From Pseudocolwellia sp049933045 (GTDB taxonomy: Bacteria > Pseudomonadota > Gammaproteobacteria > Enterobacterales > Alteromonadaceae), in NCBI RefSeq assembly GCF_049933045.1, contig NZ_CP187926.1, forward strand, positions 3,100,001 to 3,164,000: a DNA stretch of 64,000 nucleotides, read 5' to 3'. A model generated the notes under the pieces. The model was not told the origin of the DNA, ran no database searches, and saw only the letters and a list, made by a program, of their open reading frames with translations. A program made the translations under genes and the position numbers. Shown here in pieces: positions 53,624-63,792 of the stretch; the first letter of the stretch is position 1, and each line of letters opens with the position of its first letter.

Positions 53624-54469
53624 TTATTTACGCGTAAATAAACTTACATTCATAATGTTAAGAATATTTTCAGCTTCTTTACTTGCAAAAGAAGCTGCAT
53701 CAATTAAATCTTCAGCTGAAATATTTAACGACTGACATAAGCTTTCATCAACTGTTTCGTCATAGGTAAATTCTTCAGGATGGCTATCAACAAGAGCAAG
53801 TCTTGATGCTAAATACAATATTTTAACATCTTTGTTGATTTGATTAGAACTCGCTTCGTTATAATGACGAATAGGAAGAATTATTTTTTCAGGTATTTGC
53901 CATATTTTTAGTAATTCAGCAGACACATCGGTGTAAGTGAAATTTAAACACTCTTTCTGTAAGCTCCAAGGCAAATTCTCTGCTGAATACTTTTCACATT
54001 GCTGAGCAAGTTCCGGAGAAACTTTGGCAACAATAAGTTCACCAAAGTTTTGCAGTAAACCCGCAACAAATAAACGTTCTATATCTCTAATACCCGCTTT
54101 AATGGCTAAATTTTTAGTGGCTAATCCACAAAAAATACTCATTCGCCAAAAACGCTTCAAATCGATAGCTTGATTTGAAAAGTGCTTAAAAGCCGTGGCA
54201 GCAACATCAACTAACATCATATTATAAATAGCTTGTGTACCAATAATGGTAATTGCTCGAGAAATAGTACTGATCTCTCCCGAAAAACTATAAATAGCAC
54301 TATTGGCAATTTGTAGTAAGCGTGAAGTTAAAGAAGGGTCAACGCTGATCACATTAGCAAAGTCTTCAATAGTAGAGCTTTCGTCTTCCATTAATGATTT
54401 AATTTTGAAGCAAGCATCAGGTAAAGCAAAAGAACCATTTGCTTGTTTGGCATAGTCATTAGCATTCAT
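53624..54469 (-). CDS. HDOD domain protein (second paralogue)
   Basis: 281 aa, collinear with the protein at 45410-46255. Matching landmarks are FKIKSLMEDESSTIEDFANVISVDPSLT, IANSAIYSFSGEISTISRAITIIG and GLLQNFGELIVAK, and both have NLPWSLQKE/ELPWDKQKSE before a YTDVSAELLKIWQ/YAECSGDLLKLWQ block. It probably arose by duplication. Two genes away is a GGDEF-EAL protein, suggesting but not proving a c-di-GMP signalling link. Confidence 0.9.
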   Translation of the reverse strand: MNANDYAKQANGSFALPDACFKIKSLMEDESSTIEDFANVISVDPSLTSRLLQIANSAIYSFSGEISTISRAITIIGTQAIYNMMLVDVAATAFKHFSNQAIDLKRFWRMSIFCGLATKNLAIKAGIRDIERLFVAGLLQNFGELIVAKVSPELAQQCEKYSAENLPWSLQKECLNFTYTDVSAELLKIWQIPEKIILPIRHYNEASSNQINKDVKILYLASRLALVDSHPEEFTYDETVDESLCQSLNISAEDLIDAASFASKEAENILNIMNVSLFTRK

Positions 54470-54724
54470 AGGGAGTTTTTCTGTAGTATTTGTCTTATTA
54501 ACAGTGTAACCCGAAGTTTTTAAAGATAAAGATAAAAATTGTAAACTATGCCTAAAACATCAAAAACCAGTGATAAAATAGGCACTTTTAGCATAAATAA
54601 CTAAATTATTTGCTGATTAACATAAGTATTCGAGTTGTTGTGACTTTTCCAATCACATTTTTGGGAGGTGTATATACAGAGTTTTTTTATTGGTTATCAT
54701 TAAATTGTGGGAAATAAGTACTAA

Positions 54725-57310
54725 TTAAGAAAATTTCACATTAAAGGTGTTAAATAAAAGCTTTTCAGCCTCAGAAGCTTCCATAGGTTTAGAAAAGTAA
54801 TAACCTTGACCATATTTACATTCCATCTTATTCAATATTTCAGCATCTTCAAGGCTTTCTATTCCTTCACCGACAGTTGCCATATTAAGGTTAGTGGCTA
54901 AATCAATAATCGTTTTTATAATGGCTTGATGGCTTTCATGATCATGAACGTTGGTAATGAACGAGCGATCTATTTTCAATACATCAATAGGGAATAAATG
55001 CAGATAACTTAAGCTTGAATAACCGGTACCAAAATCATCTAATAAGATTTTAACTCCCAGTTTTTTCAGTGCTTTCATATTACCCAGTACAACATCACTA
55101 TTATTAAGTAATGCGCGCTCGGTCAATTCAATACGAAGTTGCGAAGCCTCAACACCGACCTTTTCTAAGATTTTACTAATATCTTCAGCTAGCGATAAAC
55201 TGAAAAAGTGGTCACCATACAAATTACAACTTATATAAAGATTATGACAACCAAATTGAGTTTGCCATTTTTTCAACTGACGACAAGATTTCTCTAATAT
55301 TTGTAAATCTATCGGCATCACTAAATTACGTTCTTCAGCCAATGGAATAAAATCGTTCGGAAATACAAAGCCTCTTTTTTTACTTTCCCAACGAGCTAAG
55401 GCTTCAAAGCCTTTCATAGCACCCGTTTCTAAATCAACAATAGGTTGAAAATAAGGAGTAAACTCTTCATCTTTAATTGCATTACGAATATCTAATTCAA
55501 GGCTCAAAGCATTTTGAATATCGCTGTGCATACTTGAATCAAAAACTTCGTAACGACCTCGACCATTCTCTTTTGCATGATACATAGCAGTATCGGCATC
55601 ACGTAACATAAAGTCAGCGTTATCATAGCGTTCATTATTGAACAATATACCTATACTTGTACCAATATATACAGGGTGATCTTCAATAATAAAAGGTGAT
55701 GATAAAAACTTAGTGATCCTTCCCGCAATATCATAAGCTTCTTGTTCTGAGTCTAAATTTTCAATTAAGATAACAAACTCATCACCACCAAAACGAGCAA
55801 CAGTGTCTTTACTGCGGACCATAGCAACGAGTTCATTGGCAACGGTCTTTAATAAACTATCGCCAGCATGATGGCCTAAACTGTCATTAACAATTTTAAA
55901 GCGATCTAAATCTAAAAATAAAATAGCGAACAAGCGTTCAGGGAAATGCTTAGTAGATAAAATAGTATGATTAAGCAAATCAATGAAAATATCTCTATTG
56001 GCTAGCCCAGTTAAGCTATCGTGAGATGCCGTATGAGTTAATTGTTTTTCAACTAACTTACGCTGCGAAATTTCTTCTTCTAATGCGAGTGTTCTTATTT
56101 TAACTTTTTGTTCTAATACACCGTGACTTTGACGTTCGATAGCAGCTAACTCTCTCCGTCTTATTGCTGAAGAAATATGGTCAGATACAAAATTCAATAA
56201 TTCTCTATCTTGTGCGGTATAAGACACTTTTTTCTGGTAGCTTTGAATAACCATTACACCTAATAAGTGATTGGTATGTATTAAAGGTACACCTAGCCAT
56301 GCAGCTGTATTTTTATCGTAAGTACCAATCTCCCCTTCTTGGTAAAGCTTTTCAATCTCGCCAGCGTTTAATAATAAAGCTTTGCCTTTACTTATAACTA
56401 ACTCGGTAAGGTGTTTGCCTAACTTTCTAGGAGCAAGGCTTGTATTGGTATTTTTACCGTTATGATCTACATAATAAACAAAGGTTAATAAGTCAGATTT
56501 TTCAGAGTACTTGGCAATATAAAAGTTTGGTGCATTAATTAATCGACCTACAATTTCATGAACACTAGAATAGAAGTCTAAGATTTCAAGGTCTGAATCA
56601 TTTGCTAGTTCAGAAATTTTATACAAGGAGTCTTGTAGTAAATCTGATTTTTCTCGATCTCGTATTTGCTGCATTAACTCAGTCGTACGTTTATCTACAG
56701 CTGTTTGTAATATGTCTAATTCTTGTAAACGATTTAAACCTATCACCAAATGCTGAGAAATAAAGGTCAGTAAATCTAAATCATGTTCTGTATAAGATAT
56801 TGAGCTGTCGTTATTTTCAACTGAAATACAACCCATGATATAACCATCTTTAATTAATGGAGCACCCAACCATTGAAAATCACTGTTATCAATGTGGTTA
56901 ACTTTGTTTGTATCAACGAGTTGTTGAATTGACGTTTTATTAGCAAAAAGAGGTTTCTTTGTATCTAAAACATACTTTAAGAGTGAGCCTTTATAATCTT
57001 CAATAGCAACAGGTGTATTCGAAAAAGGTTGTGTATCATCGACAAAATAGGGAAATGTTAACGTATCAAACGTTGGGTTAAAAAAAGCGATATGAAATTT
57101 TTCAACGGAAATAACACCACAAAGGATCTTATAGATGCCTTTTAAGAAGTCATAAGCATTATCCGTATTATCGGCAAGCTGATTCAGCTGGCATAAAATC
57201 GCGTGACGATTTTCCAGTTTTAGGTATTTATCACGTAGATCAATAACTTCCTTGGCAAGTTCTTTTTCCGAGCCTGTTAAGTTATCCAAATTTTGAGAAT
57301 ACAAATACAT
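54725..57310 (-). CDS. GAF-GAF-GGDEF-EAL signalling protein
   Basis: 861 aa, no membrane segments. After a short N-terminal coiled coil (about 12-45) come two GAF domains (about 45-200 and 230-395), an alpha-helical linker, a GGDEF domain (about 430-590) with intact RFGGDEFVIL, and an EAL domain (about 600-855) with GFEALARW, DDFGTGYSS and IDRSFI. Both catalytic signatures look intact, so it could make or degrade c-di-GMP depending on the GAF input. The ligand is unknown. It is monocistronic, with a terminator upstream separating it from the RND pump. Confidence 0.94.
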   Translation of the reverse strand: MYLYSQNLDNLTGSEKELAKEVIDLRDKYLKLENRHAILCQLNQLADNTDNAYDFLKGIYKILCGVISVEKFHIAFFNPTFDTLTFPYFVDDTQPFSNTPVAIEDYKGSLLKYVLDTKKPLFANKTSIQQLVDTNKVNHIDNSDFQWLGAPLIKDGYIMGCISVENNDSSISYTEHDLDLLTFISQHLVIGLNRLQELDILQTAVDKRTTELMQQIRDREKSDLLQDSLYKISELANDSDLEILDFYSSVHEIVGRLINAPNFYIAKYSEKSDLLTFVYYVDHNGKNTNTSLAPRKLGKHLTELVISKGKALLLNAGEIEKLYQEGEIGTYDKNTAAWLGVPLIHTNHLLGVMVIQSYQKKVSYTAQDRELLNFVSDHISSAIRRRELAAIERQSHGVLEQKVKIRTLALEEEISQRKLVEKQLTHTASHDSLTGLANRDIFIDLLNHTILSTKHFPERLFAILFLDLDRFKIVNDSLGHHAGDSLLKTVANELVAMVRSKDTVARFGGDEFVILIENLDSEQEAYDIAGRITKFLSSPFIIEDHPVYIGTSIGILFNNERYDNADFMLRDADTAMYHAKENGRGRYEVFDSSMHSDIQNALSLELDIRNAIKDEEFTPYFQPIVDLETGAMKGFEALARWESKKRGFVFPNDFIPLAEERNLVMPIDLQILEKSCRQLKKWQTQFGCHNLYISCNLYGDHFFSLSLAEDISKILEKVGVEASQLRIELTERALLNNSDVVLGNMKALKKLGVKILLDDFGTGYSSLSYLHLFPIDVLKIDRSFITNVHDHESHQAIIKTIIDLATNLNMATVGEGIESLEDAEILNKMECKYGQGYYFSKPMEASEAEKLLFNTFNVKFS

Positions 57311-57404
57311 TAATGACTAATAAAGTAATAATTTCATAAGTTTATTCTGACGGTTAATCATAAAAATATCCAGTTTGTTCGTTCAAAATACAGATAAAAT
57401 ACGC

Positions 57405-57465
57405 AAAAAAGGCATACATCAGACTTAACTGGCTTAGTAGTAGCCATATTCTGATATATGCCTTT
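57405..57465 (-). terminator. Terminator of the RND efflux operon
   Basis: AAGGCATACATCAGA and TCTGATATATGCCTT pair with a single mismatch around a long loop. On the minus strand the stem runs into six T. It lies about 47 nt after the permease stop. Confidence 0.75.
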
Positions 57466-57511
57466 ATAATCTTGTTAACGGGTTGTAATTTTCTTATTAA
57501 CTTATATTTGG

Positions 57512-60500
57512 TTAATTAGAATGTAATGCCTCATTCTTATCTTCGAGTAATTTTTCATGTTTATTACCACCACATAATGAACGTATATCTTCAATAATGA
57601 TGTAAATAACTGGAATCAAAATTAGTGTAACTACAGTTGAGAACAATACACCAAATGATAAAGAAACAGCCATAGGTACTACCATTTGTGCTTGCATACT
57701 GGTTTCGAAAAACACGATAGGCACTAAGCCAATAAAAGTAGTTAACGAAGTTAATAATATAGCTCTAAATCGCTTACTGCCTGCATATATAACTGCCTCA
57801 TGTAAACGAACACCTTGTTTTCGACAATTATTAACATAGTCCACCATTACAAGTGAGTCATTAATAACAACTCCTGCAGCAGCAATTATCCCAGTAACTG
57901 ATAAAGCACTTAACTGTATGTCTAACAGTAAATGACCTATAACAGCACCTACAACACCAAAGGGGATAACAGTCATAATCATAAGAGGTTGTGAGTATGA
58001 GCGTAAAGGTACAGCCAACAGTGAGAATATAACCATTAACGAAATAACAAAGTTACGCAATTGAGTATCACCACTTTCCATTTCTTCTTGAACTTTACCT
58101 GCAATTTCACTCTGAACGGTTGGATATTTTCTCAAAAGTTCAGGAATAAAATTATCACGAATATCTTTAGCGACTTTGAAAGGTTCAACTTGTTCAGCAT
58201 CAACACTTGCCCATACATTAATGGTTCTGTTACCGTTTTCACGACGAATACGAGTAACACCTTCAGTTAATGTAATATCAGCGAGTTCAGCAAGTGGAAG
58301 TTCTGCGCCATTAGGTGCTTGGATCATAACTTCACTTACATGGCCGATAGAGCTACGTTGTTCAAGTGGATAACGCAGCATCACTTTAATCTCTTCAGTA
58401 TCACGCAATATACGCTGAGCTTCTAAGCCATAAAAGCTGTAACCTACTTGTGAAGCAATATCTGCAACAGTAAGACCTAAGCTATAAGCTAATGGATTCA
58501 GCTCAAACTGTACTTCTTTGGCGCTGGTTTGGCGGCTATCATTAACATCTCCAATCCCCTTTATAGTTTTTAATTTAGCTTCTAATTCTTGGGCTGCTGC
58601 TAATAGTTGAGTATCATCTTTGCTTTCTAGTCTGAAAGCGATGTCTCCATCTTCGCGTTCACTACCAAATAAGTTGTCCGAAATAGTGAGTGCTTTAACT
58701 CCTGGAAAATCAGGAAAAGCCTTTCGCCATCTATCTGCTAATTCAAAGGTGTCCATTACACGATCATCAGGATCTACAAGCTTAATTGTTATTTCACTCG
58801 ATGTACGGTCTGTAAGTCTTACTTCAACATCAGAAATCATTTTTTGACCAAATTCTTTCTCTATTTGAAGGTCTACATCTTGCAGTATGTTTTGAATGTC
58901 TAATACTGTTGCTAAAGTATGTTTTTCAGCAATATCAACATTCATATTCACTGTAATACGAGGGAAATCGTGAGGTATTTTAGGTTGACCAATAAACTTA
59001 ACAATACCGCCTGCAAATAATCCACCACAAACAAGTAATATACTCAAAAAAGCCATAAACACAGCATAACGATAAGTAATACACGTTTGTAAAGCAGGCA
59101 TGTAATAGTTAGCAACAAAACCTTTTAAAGACTTATCAATAACATTACGCAATCTATCTAATGGATTTTTATGGTTATATTTTTTTACTTTCATTTGCGC
59201 TAAATGTGCAGGTAAAATGAGTTTAGATTCAATTAAGGAGAAGATTAAACAAAAGATAACAACAAAGCCTATCGCACCTTCAAACTCTGAAGATGGACCA
59301 TCACTCAGCACAGAAGGAACAAACGCGGCAATAGTTGTTAAAACTCCAAAAGTAGCGGGGATAGCAACACGCTGTACACCACGTATTACACTATCAATAC
59401 TCTGACCATTTTTTTCTATTTCATCATGGGCACTTTCACCCATAACAATGGCGTCATCAACAACGATGCCCAGCACTAGAATAAAGGCGAATAAGCTCAC
59501 TAGGTTAATCGTTACGTTTACAAATTCTAACGGCATAACAAACAGCGTACCCAAGAAACACACAGGTAGGCCCATCATTACCCAAAAAGCTAAACGTACA
59601 CGTAGAAACACAGCAAGTATTAAGAAAACCAATACAGCTCCACTGAGCATATTATTGAGCATCATACCCAAACGGCCTTCAAGGTAATAAGTTAAATCAA
59701 CCCAAGGTTCTAAATGAATATTAGCAGGTAGGATTTTAGATTTTTCAGCGATGTACTCATTAACAATATCGGCAATATCAGTAATGCTTTGATTATCTGC
59801 AGCGCCTATAAAGAAGGTTGTTGAGTTTTGTCCATTGAATTTAGAGTATTGTAGTCCTTCTTCAAAACCATCATTTACTGTGGCTAGGTCTCCAAGCAAT
59901 ATTTTCGTACCATCGTTTAAGGTAACAACAGGAATTTGCTCGAATTCATAACCTCTATAAGCTTGTGACTCTACACGTAAATTAATGTAACCATTTTCAG
60001 CTCTAATTTGCCCTGCAGACATATTACGAGAACTGTTACGGATAGCTTGTGCAACATCGGTAAAGTTAAGCCCGTACTCTCGTAACTTGTCTTTACTAAC
60101 TTCTACGGATATTTCATAACCCAATCCACTATAAAATTCAGATATATTAACTTGAGGTAACTGTTGAATTTCGTCATGTATTTTTCGTCCCAGTATTTTA
60201 AGTTCAGCATTACTCACATCGCCAAACAGACTGATATACATAACCTCTTGTCGATATTTAATACGCTCAACTGTTGGCCTTTCCATACCATCAGGAAAAC
60301 TAGAAATAGAATCGATTTGAGATTTAACTTCTTCTAAAACAATTTGAGGATCATAGCTTTCATCGACTCGGAAAAAGCCACTTGATGAATTACGATTTGA
60401 ATAAGTGATCACCCGATCAAGCCCTTGAATTGTTTCAAGTGCTTCTTCAATTTTAATGGTGATACCTTCTTCCACTTCTTGCGGTGCAGCGCCTGGGTAA

Positions 60501-60694
60501 GGTGCTTGAAACTCAATCCAGTTAATTTTAACTTGTGGGAAAATTTGTTTATTAATAGTAAAAGCTGTTAGAAAACCGCCTACTAATATAAATATCATCA
60601 ATAAATTAGCGGCTACAGGATTACGAGCAAACCAAGCGATTAAGCCTTTCTTCGTGCTATCGTCACTTAAATTTTCAATATTTTCGTTATCCAT
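57512..60694 (-). CDS. RND efflux transporter permease subunit
   Basis: 1060 aa inner-membrane proton antiporter of the AcrB superfamily. TM1 lies near residues 30-50, then a large periplasmic domain starts IFPQVKINWIEFQAPYPGAAPQEVEEGI. Further landmarks are the TM4 proton-relay segment LGIVVDDAIVMGE and its C-terminal counterpart AAGVVINDSLVMVD. Six-helix bundles repeat twice. It starts 2 nt after the adaptor stop, and no outer-membrane TolC partner or regulator is encoded nearby, so it probably uses a shared TolC. The substrate is unknown. Confidence 0.94.
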   Translation of the reverse strand: MDNENIENLSDDSTKKGLIAWFARNPVAANLLMIFILVGGFLTAFTINKQIFPQVKINWIEFQAPYPGAAPQEVEEGITIKIEEALETIQGLDRVITYSNRNSSSGFFRVDESYDPQIVLEEVKSQIDSISSFPDGMERPTVERIKYRQEVMYISLFGDVSNAELKILGRKIHDEIQQLPQVNISEFYSGLGYEISVEVSKDKLREYGLNFTDVAQAIRNSSRNMSAGQIRAENGYINLRVESQAYRGYEFEQIPVVTLNDGTKILLGDLATVNDGFEEGLQYSKFNGQNSTTFFIGAADNQSITDIADIVNEYIAEKSKILPANIHLEPWVDLTYYLEGRLGMMLNNMLSGAVLVFLILAVFLRVRLAFWVMMGLPVCFLGTLFVMPLEFVNVTINLVSLFAFILVLGIVVDDAIVMGESAHDEIEKNGQSIDSVIRGVQRVAIPATFGVLTTIAAFVPSVLSDGPSSEFEGAIGFVVIFCLIFSLIESKLILPAHLAQMKVKKYNHKNPLDRLRNVIDKSLKGFVANYYMPALQTCITYRYAVFMAFLSILLVCGGLFAGGIVKFIGQPKIPHDFPRITVNMNVDIAEKHTLATVLDIQNILQDVDLQIEKEFGQKMISDVEVRLTDRTSSEITIKLVDPDDRVMDTFELADRWRKAFPDFPGVKALTISDNLFGSEREDGDIAFRLESKDDTQLLAAAQELEAKLKTIKGIGDVNDSRQTSAKEVQFELNPLAYSLGLTVADIASQVGYSFYGLEAQRILRDTEEIKVMLRYPLEQRSSIGHVSEVMIQAPNGAELPLAELADITLTEGVTRIRRENGNRTINVWASVDAEQVEPFKVAKDIRDNFIPELLRKYPTVQSEIAGKVQEEMESGDTQLRNFVISLMVIFSLLAVPLRSYSQPLMIMTVIPFGVVGAVIGHLLLDIQLSALSVTGIIAAAGVVINDSLVMVDYVNNCRKQGVRLHEAVIYAGSKRFRAILLTSLTTFIGLVPIVFFETSMQAQMVVPMAVSLSFGVLFSTVVTLILIPVIYIIIEDIRSLCGGNKHEKLLEDKNEALHSN

Positions 60695-60696
60695 GA

Positions 60697-61893
60697 TTAA
60701 TCCTCAACACTAGCAATTTCTGCCGTTGGGGTATTATCTTCTTTTTCTAAATTATCTTTATCTCCAGTTAAAGCAAGATTCATCCCTTCAATAGGATATT
60801 CAAGTGTTGATACAATGATTTGATCACCTGACTTTAAGCCACCTGAGATAATAACGTTTGCGCCACTATTTCGAATAATATTAATTTCAGCATAATGTAA
60901 TGTAGACTCTTCATCTAAAAGTGCTACTCGACCCTCTTTAACTAAATAACGCGGTAATGTAGTTGCTTGTTCAATATGCTGACCAATAATTTGGGCATTA
61001 ACATATGAACCAAATCGTAAAGGTAATACGTTAGCTTTTTGAGATGTTAAAACATAAGGGTCTTTTACTTCAGCAACCAGATAGTTCATACGACTTGTAC
61101 TATCAATAACACCTTCACTTCTTATTATTTTAGCTGACCATTCTTTGGTTTCACCTGAATACGTTCCTTCAAGCATAGCAATAGTGTCAACACCACTACC
61201 GTCAAGAAATTTGAGTTGCTGGTCTGCAACAGGTAAACGAATTTCAGCAACGGCTGTTCCTAACAATTTACCAACATTAAACGTCACACTAACAAATGAA
61301 CCTAAGCCAATATTACGACTTTCGATCATGGCATCATAAGGCGCTCTTATTTCTGTTCGTTCTAAATTACGTTTTGCTCGAAGAACAGAAGCTTGCGCGG
61401 CTTTTACTTTAGCAAGCTCTTGCGCTAACTGTGGTTTACGTAAGCTTAGTTCTGATGGTGAAGCATTAGTAATAGTTTCCCACTCACTTTCAGCAACCTT
61501 ACCTTGAGCTGTTTCCTGCTCTAAAGAAGCTTCAGCTGAAGCCATATTCGCTTCAGCATCAATCAAGTTGGCTTCATAATCACTTGGATCAATTCGCGCA
61601 AGTAGTTGGCCTTTTGTTACAAAACCACCTGGAACAAATAACGGAGATAACTCAACTATTTGACCACTCACTTGTGCCACCATTTCAGTTTCATATTTAG
61701 GTTTTACAATCCCATATGACTCAATATTAAGAGTCATTGGAGATACAGTAATAGTTTCAACCGATACAATAGGAGTATTCACAACCTCAACTTTAGCTTC
61801 AGGTGGTTTCCTCATACTTATAAAAGCAAAGGTGAGTAAAATACCTATTATTAAAATAACGAAGGGTAAGATTATTTGTTTTTTCCGTGTCAC
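60697..61893 (-). CDS. RND efflux periplasmic adaptor (membrane fusion protein)
   Basis: 398 aa from a GTG at 61891-61893, chosen because AAGGAG lies exactly 6 nt upstream. An upstream in-frame ATG at 61924-61926 has no such box. The N-terminal anchor helix is KQIILPFVILIIGILLTFAF. The biotinyl-lipoyl-like region (VSGQIVELSPLFVPGGFVTKGQLLARID) is followed by an alpha-hairpin coiled coil (about 125-190) and beta-barrel domains (IRAPYDAMIESRNIGLGSFV). It links the permease at 57512-60694 to an outer-membrane channel. The two genes form an operon. Confidence 0.93.
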   Translation of the reverse strand: MTRKKQIILPFVILIIGILLTFAFISMRKPPEAKVEVVNTPIVSVETITVSPMTLNIESYGIVKPKYETEMVAQVSGQIVELSPLFVPGGFVTKGQLLARIDPSDYEANLIDAEANMASAEASLEQETAQGKVAESEWETITNASPSELSLRKPQLAQELAKVKAAQASVLRAKRNLERTEIRAPYDAMIESRNIGLGSFVSVTFNVGKLLGTAVAEIRLPVADQQLKFLDGSGVDTIAMLEGTYSGETKEWSAKIIRSEGVIDSTSRMNYLVAEVKDPYVLTSQKANVLPLRFGSYVNAQIIGQHIEQATTLPRYLVKEGRVALLDEESTLHYAEINIIRNSGANVIISGGLKSGDQIIVSTLEYPIEGMNLALTGDKDNLEKEDNTPTAEIASVED

Positions 61894-61899
61894 AAAACA

Positions 61900-61905
61900 C
61901 TCCTT
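61900..61905 (-). promoter_or_regulatory. Ribosome-binding site that fixes the adaptor GTG start
   Basis: AAGGAG on the minus strand, 6 nt before GTG at 61893, is the best Shine-Dalgarno match in this operon. It argues for the GTG over the longer ATG start. Confidence 0.75.
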
Positions 61906-62371
61906 ATGGGTAGCCTTATAAGTCATACAAGTTGAATTTATAAGGTGAATAACAATATTTTTATTATGAAATATTAAAATGAAAGCTAATTTATTGTCTA
62001 ACTTCTATCTATAAAACTCTCGAGTTGCAAATACTTGTTACAATATTTGAGCCTAAAAGTTACAAGGCAGTTTATTTAATAAAAAATAAAACAAAAGACA
62101 TATTAAACAATAAGTTAAAAACACCAGATAAAACCTATGATGTTTGATATTAGGCAATAGAAAAATAAAGACTAGTAAATTTAACTATTTTTTTAATTTT
62201 TACACTAATTATTAACGATATACTTAAGTTATGTTGCTTTTATAAAGTACACACTCAAGGTAACAAAGCGTTAGATTTATCCAATAAACACAAACTAAAA
62301 CAAACCTTGAATAACCTCTAACTCACATTCATATATATTACATACGAAATAACTGACGATAGGGATCCACA
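61906..62371. other. Spacer between the efflux operon and the terB-like gene
   Basis: About 465 AT-rich bases between divergent genes. No regulator gene, operator-like palindrome or RNA gene was recognised. The leader codons of the longer adaptor frame (61894-61926) fall here if the GTG start is right. Confidence 0.5.
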
Positions 62372-62824
62372 ATGATTGATAAAATCGGTGCGTTTTTCAA
62401 ACAACTACATTCCGCTCATAAAGAAAATGATGAAAACGAGCTTTCTTTAGAAATAGCATGCACCGTACTTTTATGTGAAGTAATGAAAGCTGACGGTATT
62501 TTACAAAAAGCTGAAAAAGTCTCTCTTAATGCTTTTATTGCTGAACAATTTAATCTTGAAGAAAGCGCAATTAACGAAATAATTCAGCTTGCTTTAACAG
62601 CCAGTGATGATGCGACTGATTTTTATCAGTTTACTAACAAAATAAACCAGCACTATACCATAGAACAACGTATGGAAATAATAGGTTATTTGTGGAAACT
62701 TGCTTACGTTGATGGTGAATTGGCGACTCTTGAAGAACATATTATTCGAAAAATTGCCGATTTACTTCATTTAAGACACAGTGAATATATTCAAACAAAG
62801 TTAGCAAATACTCCCTCATCTTAA
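62372..62824 (+). CDS. TerB-like tellurite-resistance family protein
   Basis: 150 aa, all-helical. EIACTVLLCEVMKADGILQKAEK and LWKLAYVDGELATLEEHIIRKIADLL are the paired TerB half-motifs with the conserved acidic D-G-x-x-x-x-E positions thought to bind metal. Standalone TerB-like proteins are common and need not confer tellurite resistance. No other ter genes are present. It lies 90 nt before the CvfB-like gene on the same strand. Confidence 0.85.
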   Translation: MIDKIGAFFKQLHSAHKENDENELSLEIACTVLLCEVMKADGILQKAEKVSLNAFIAEQFNLEESAINEIIQLALTASDDATDFYQFTNKINQHYTIEQRMEIIGYLWKLAYVDGELATLEEHIIRKIADLLHLRHSEYIQTKLANTPSS

Positions 62825-62914
62825 GCTGATGATGTATTATGTATATTATAATGTATTTAATTACTTTTGATTAACTACGACTTCTTATTATTTCTAGAAT
62901 AACGGCGAACATAA

Positions 62915-63745
62915 ATGGCTGACTTAGGTAAATTTAATACACTTTCTGTAATTACAGTAAATGACACGGGCGCATATTTAAATGCTGATGATTTAGGTGA
63001 AGTACTTCTGCCAAATCGTTTGATCCCAGAAAACTGTGCAGCAGGTTCACAAGTGAGTGTTTTTTTATATAAAGACTCAGCCGATAGAGTTGCTGCAACA
63101 ACTCAACAACCTTTAGGTGAAGTTAACCAATTTGTTTCATTAAAAGTTGCCGCCATCAATAAAATGGGTGCTTTTTTAGATTGGGGTCTACCAAAAGAAT
63201 TATTGGTGCCTTACAACGAACAACATACCGAAATGGAAGTGGGTAAATATTACCTAGTACGAATTTATTTAGATTTACGTACAGAGCGCATTGTAGCTTC
63301 AAGTAAATTAGACAAATTTATTGATGTTTGGCCAGCTGACTACCAAAAATGGGACAAAGTTGATCTTATTATTGGTGGCAAAACAGATTTAGGCTTTAAA
63401 GCTATTATCAATAACCTACATTGGGGTTTACTGTACGATAATGAGATTTTTCAGCCCTTAAGAATTGGTAAAAAAATTACAGGGTATATTAAACAAGTGC
63501 GTGAAGATGAACGCATTGATTTAAGCTTATCTCGTCCGGGTGAAGGTAAAGTAAATGATTTTAGCCAAAAGCTTTTAGATTACATAGCTGAGCATAATGG
63601 TGTTAGTCCATTACATGATAAAAGCTCGCCTGACGATATTCAGAAAGCCTTAGGCGTAAGTAAAAAAACCTTTAAAGCCACTGTAGGTAATTTACTTAAA
63701 AAAGGTAAAGTTAAAATAACACCTGAAGGCATTACACTTATTTAA
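62915..63745 (+). CDS. CvfB-like S1 RNA-binding protein
   Basis: 276 aa. Three or four OB/S1-like modules can be followed: GKFNTLSVITVNDTGAYLNA, FVSLKVAAINKMGAFLDWGL and GFKAIINNLHWGLLYDNEI with GKKITGYIKQVREDERIDLSL. A C-terminal winged helix (ALGVSKKTFKATVGNLLKKG) completes the CvfB/YitL layout. The Staphylococcus protein binds RNA and affects virulence gene expression; the role in gammaproteobacteria is less clear. Confidence 0.9.
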   Translation: MADLGKFNTLSVITVNDTGAYLNADDLGEVLLPNRLIPENCAAGSQVSVFLYKDSADRVAATTQQPLGEVNQFVSLKVAAINKMGAFLDWGLPKELLVPYNEQHTEMEVGKYYLVRIYLDLRTERIVASSKLDKFIDVWPADYQKWDKVDLIIGGKTDLGFKAIINNLHWGLLYDNEIFQPLRIGKKITGYIKQVREDERIDLSLSRPGEGKVNDFSQKLLDYIAEHNGVSPLHDKSSPDDIQKALGVSKKTFKATVGNLLKKGKVKITPEGITLI

Positions 63746-63792
63746 GTTAACTTTACTTAATAAGACTTTATTAACGAATAAGATAGAAATAA

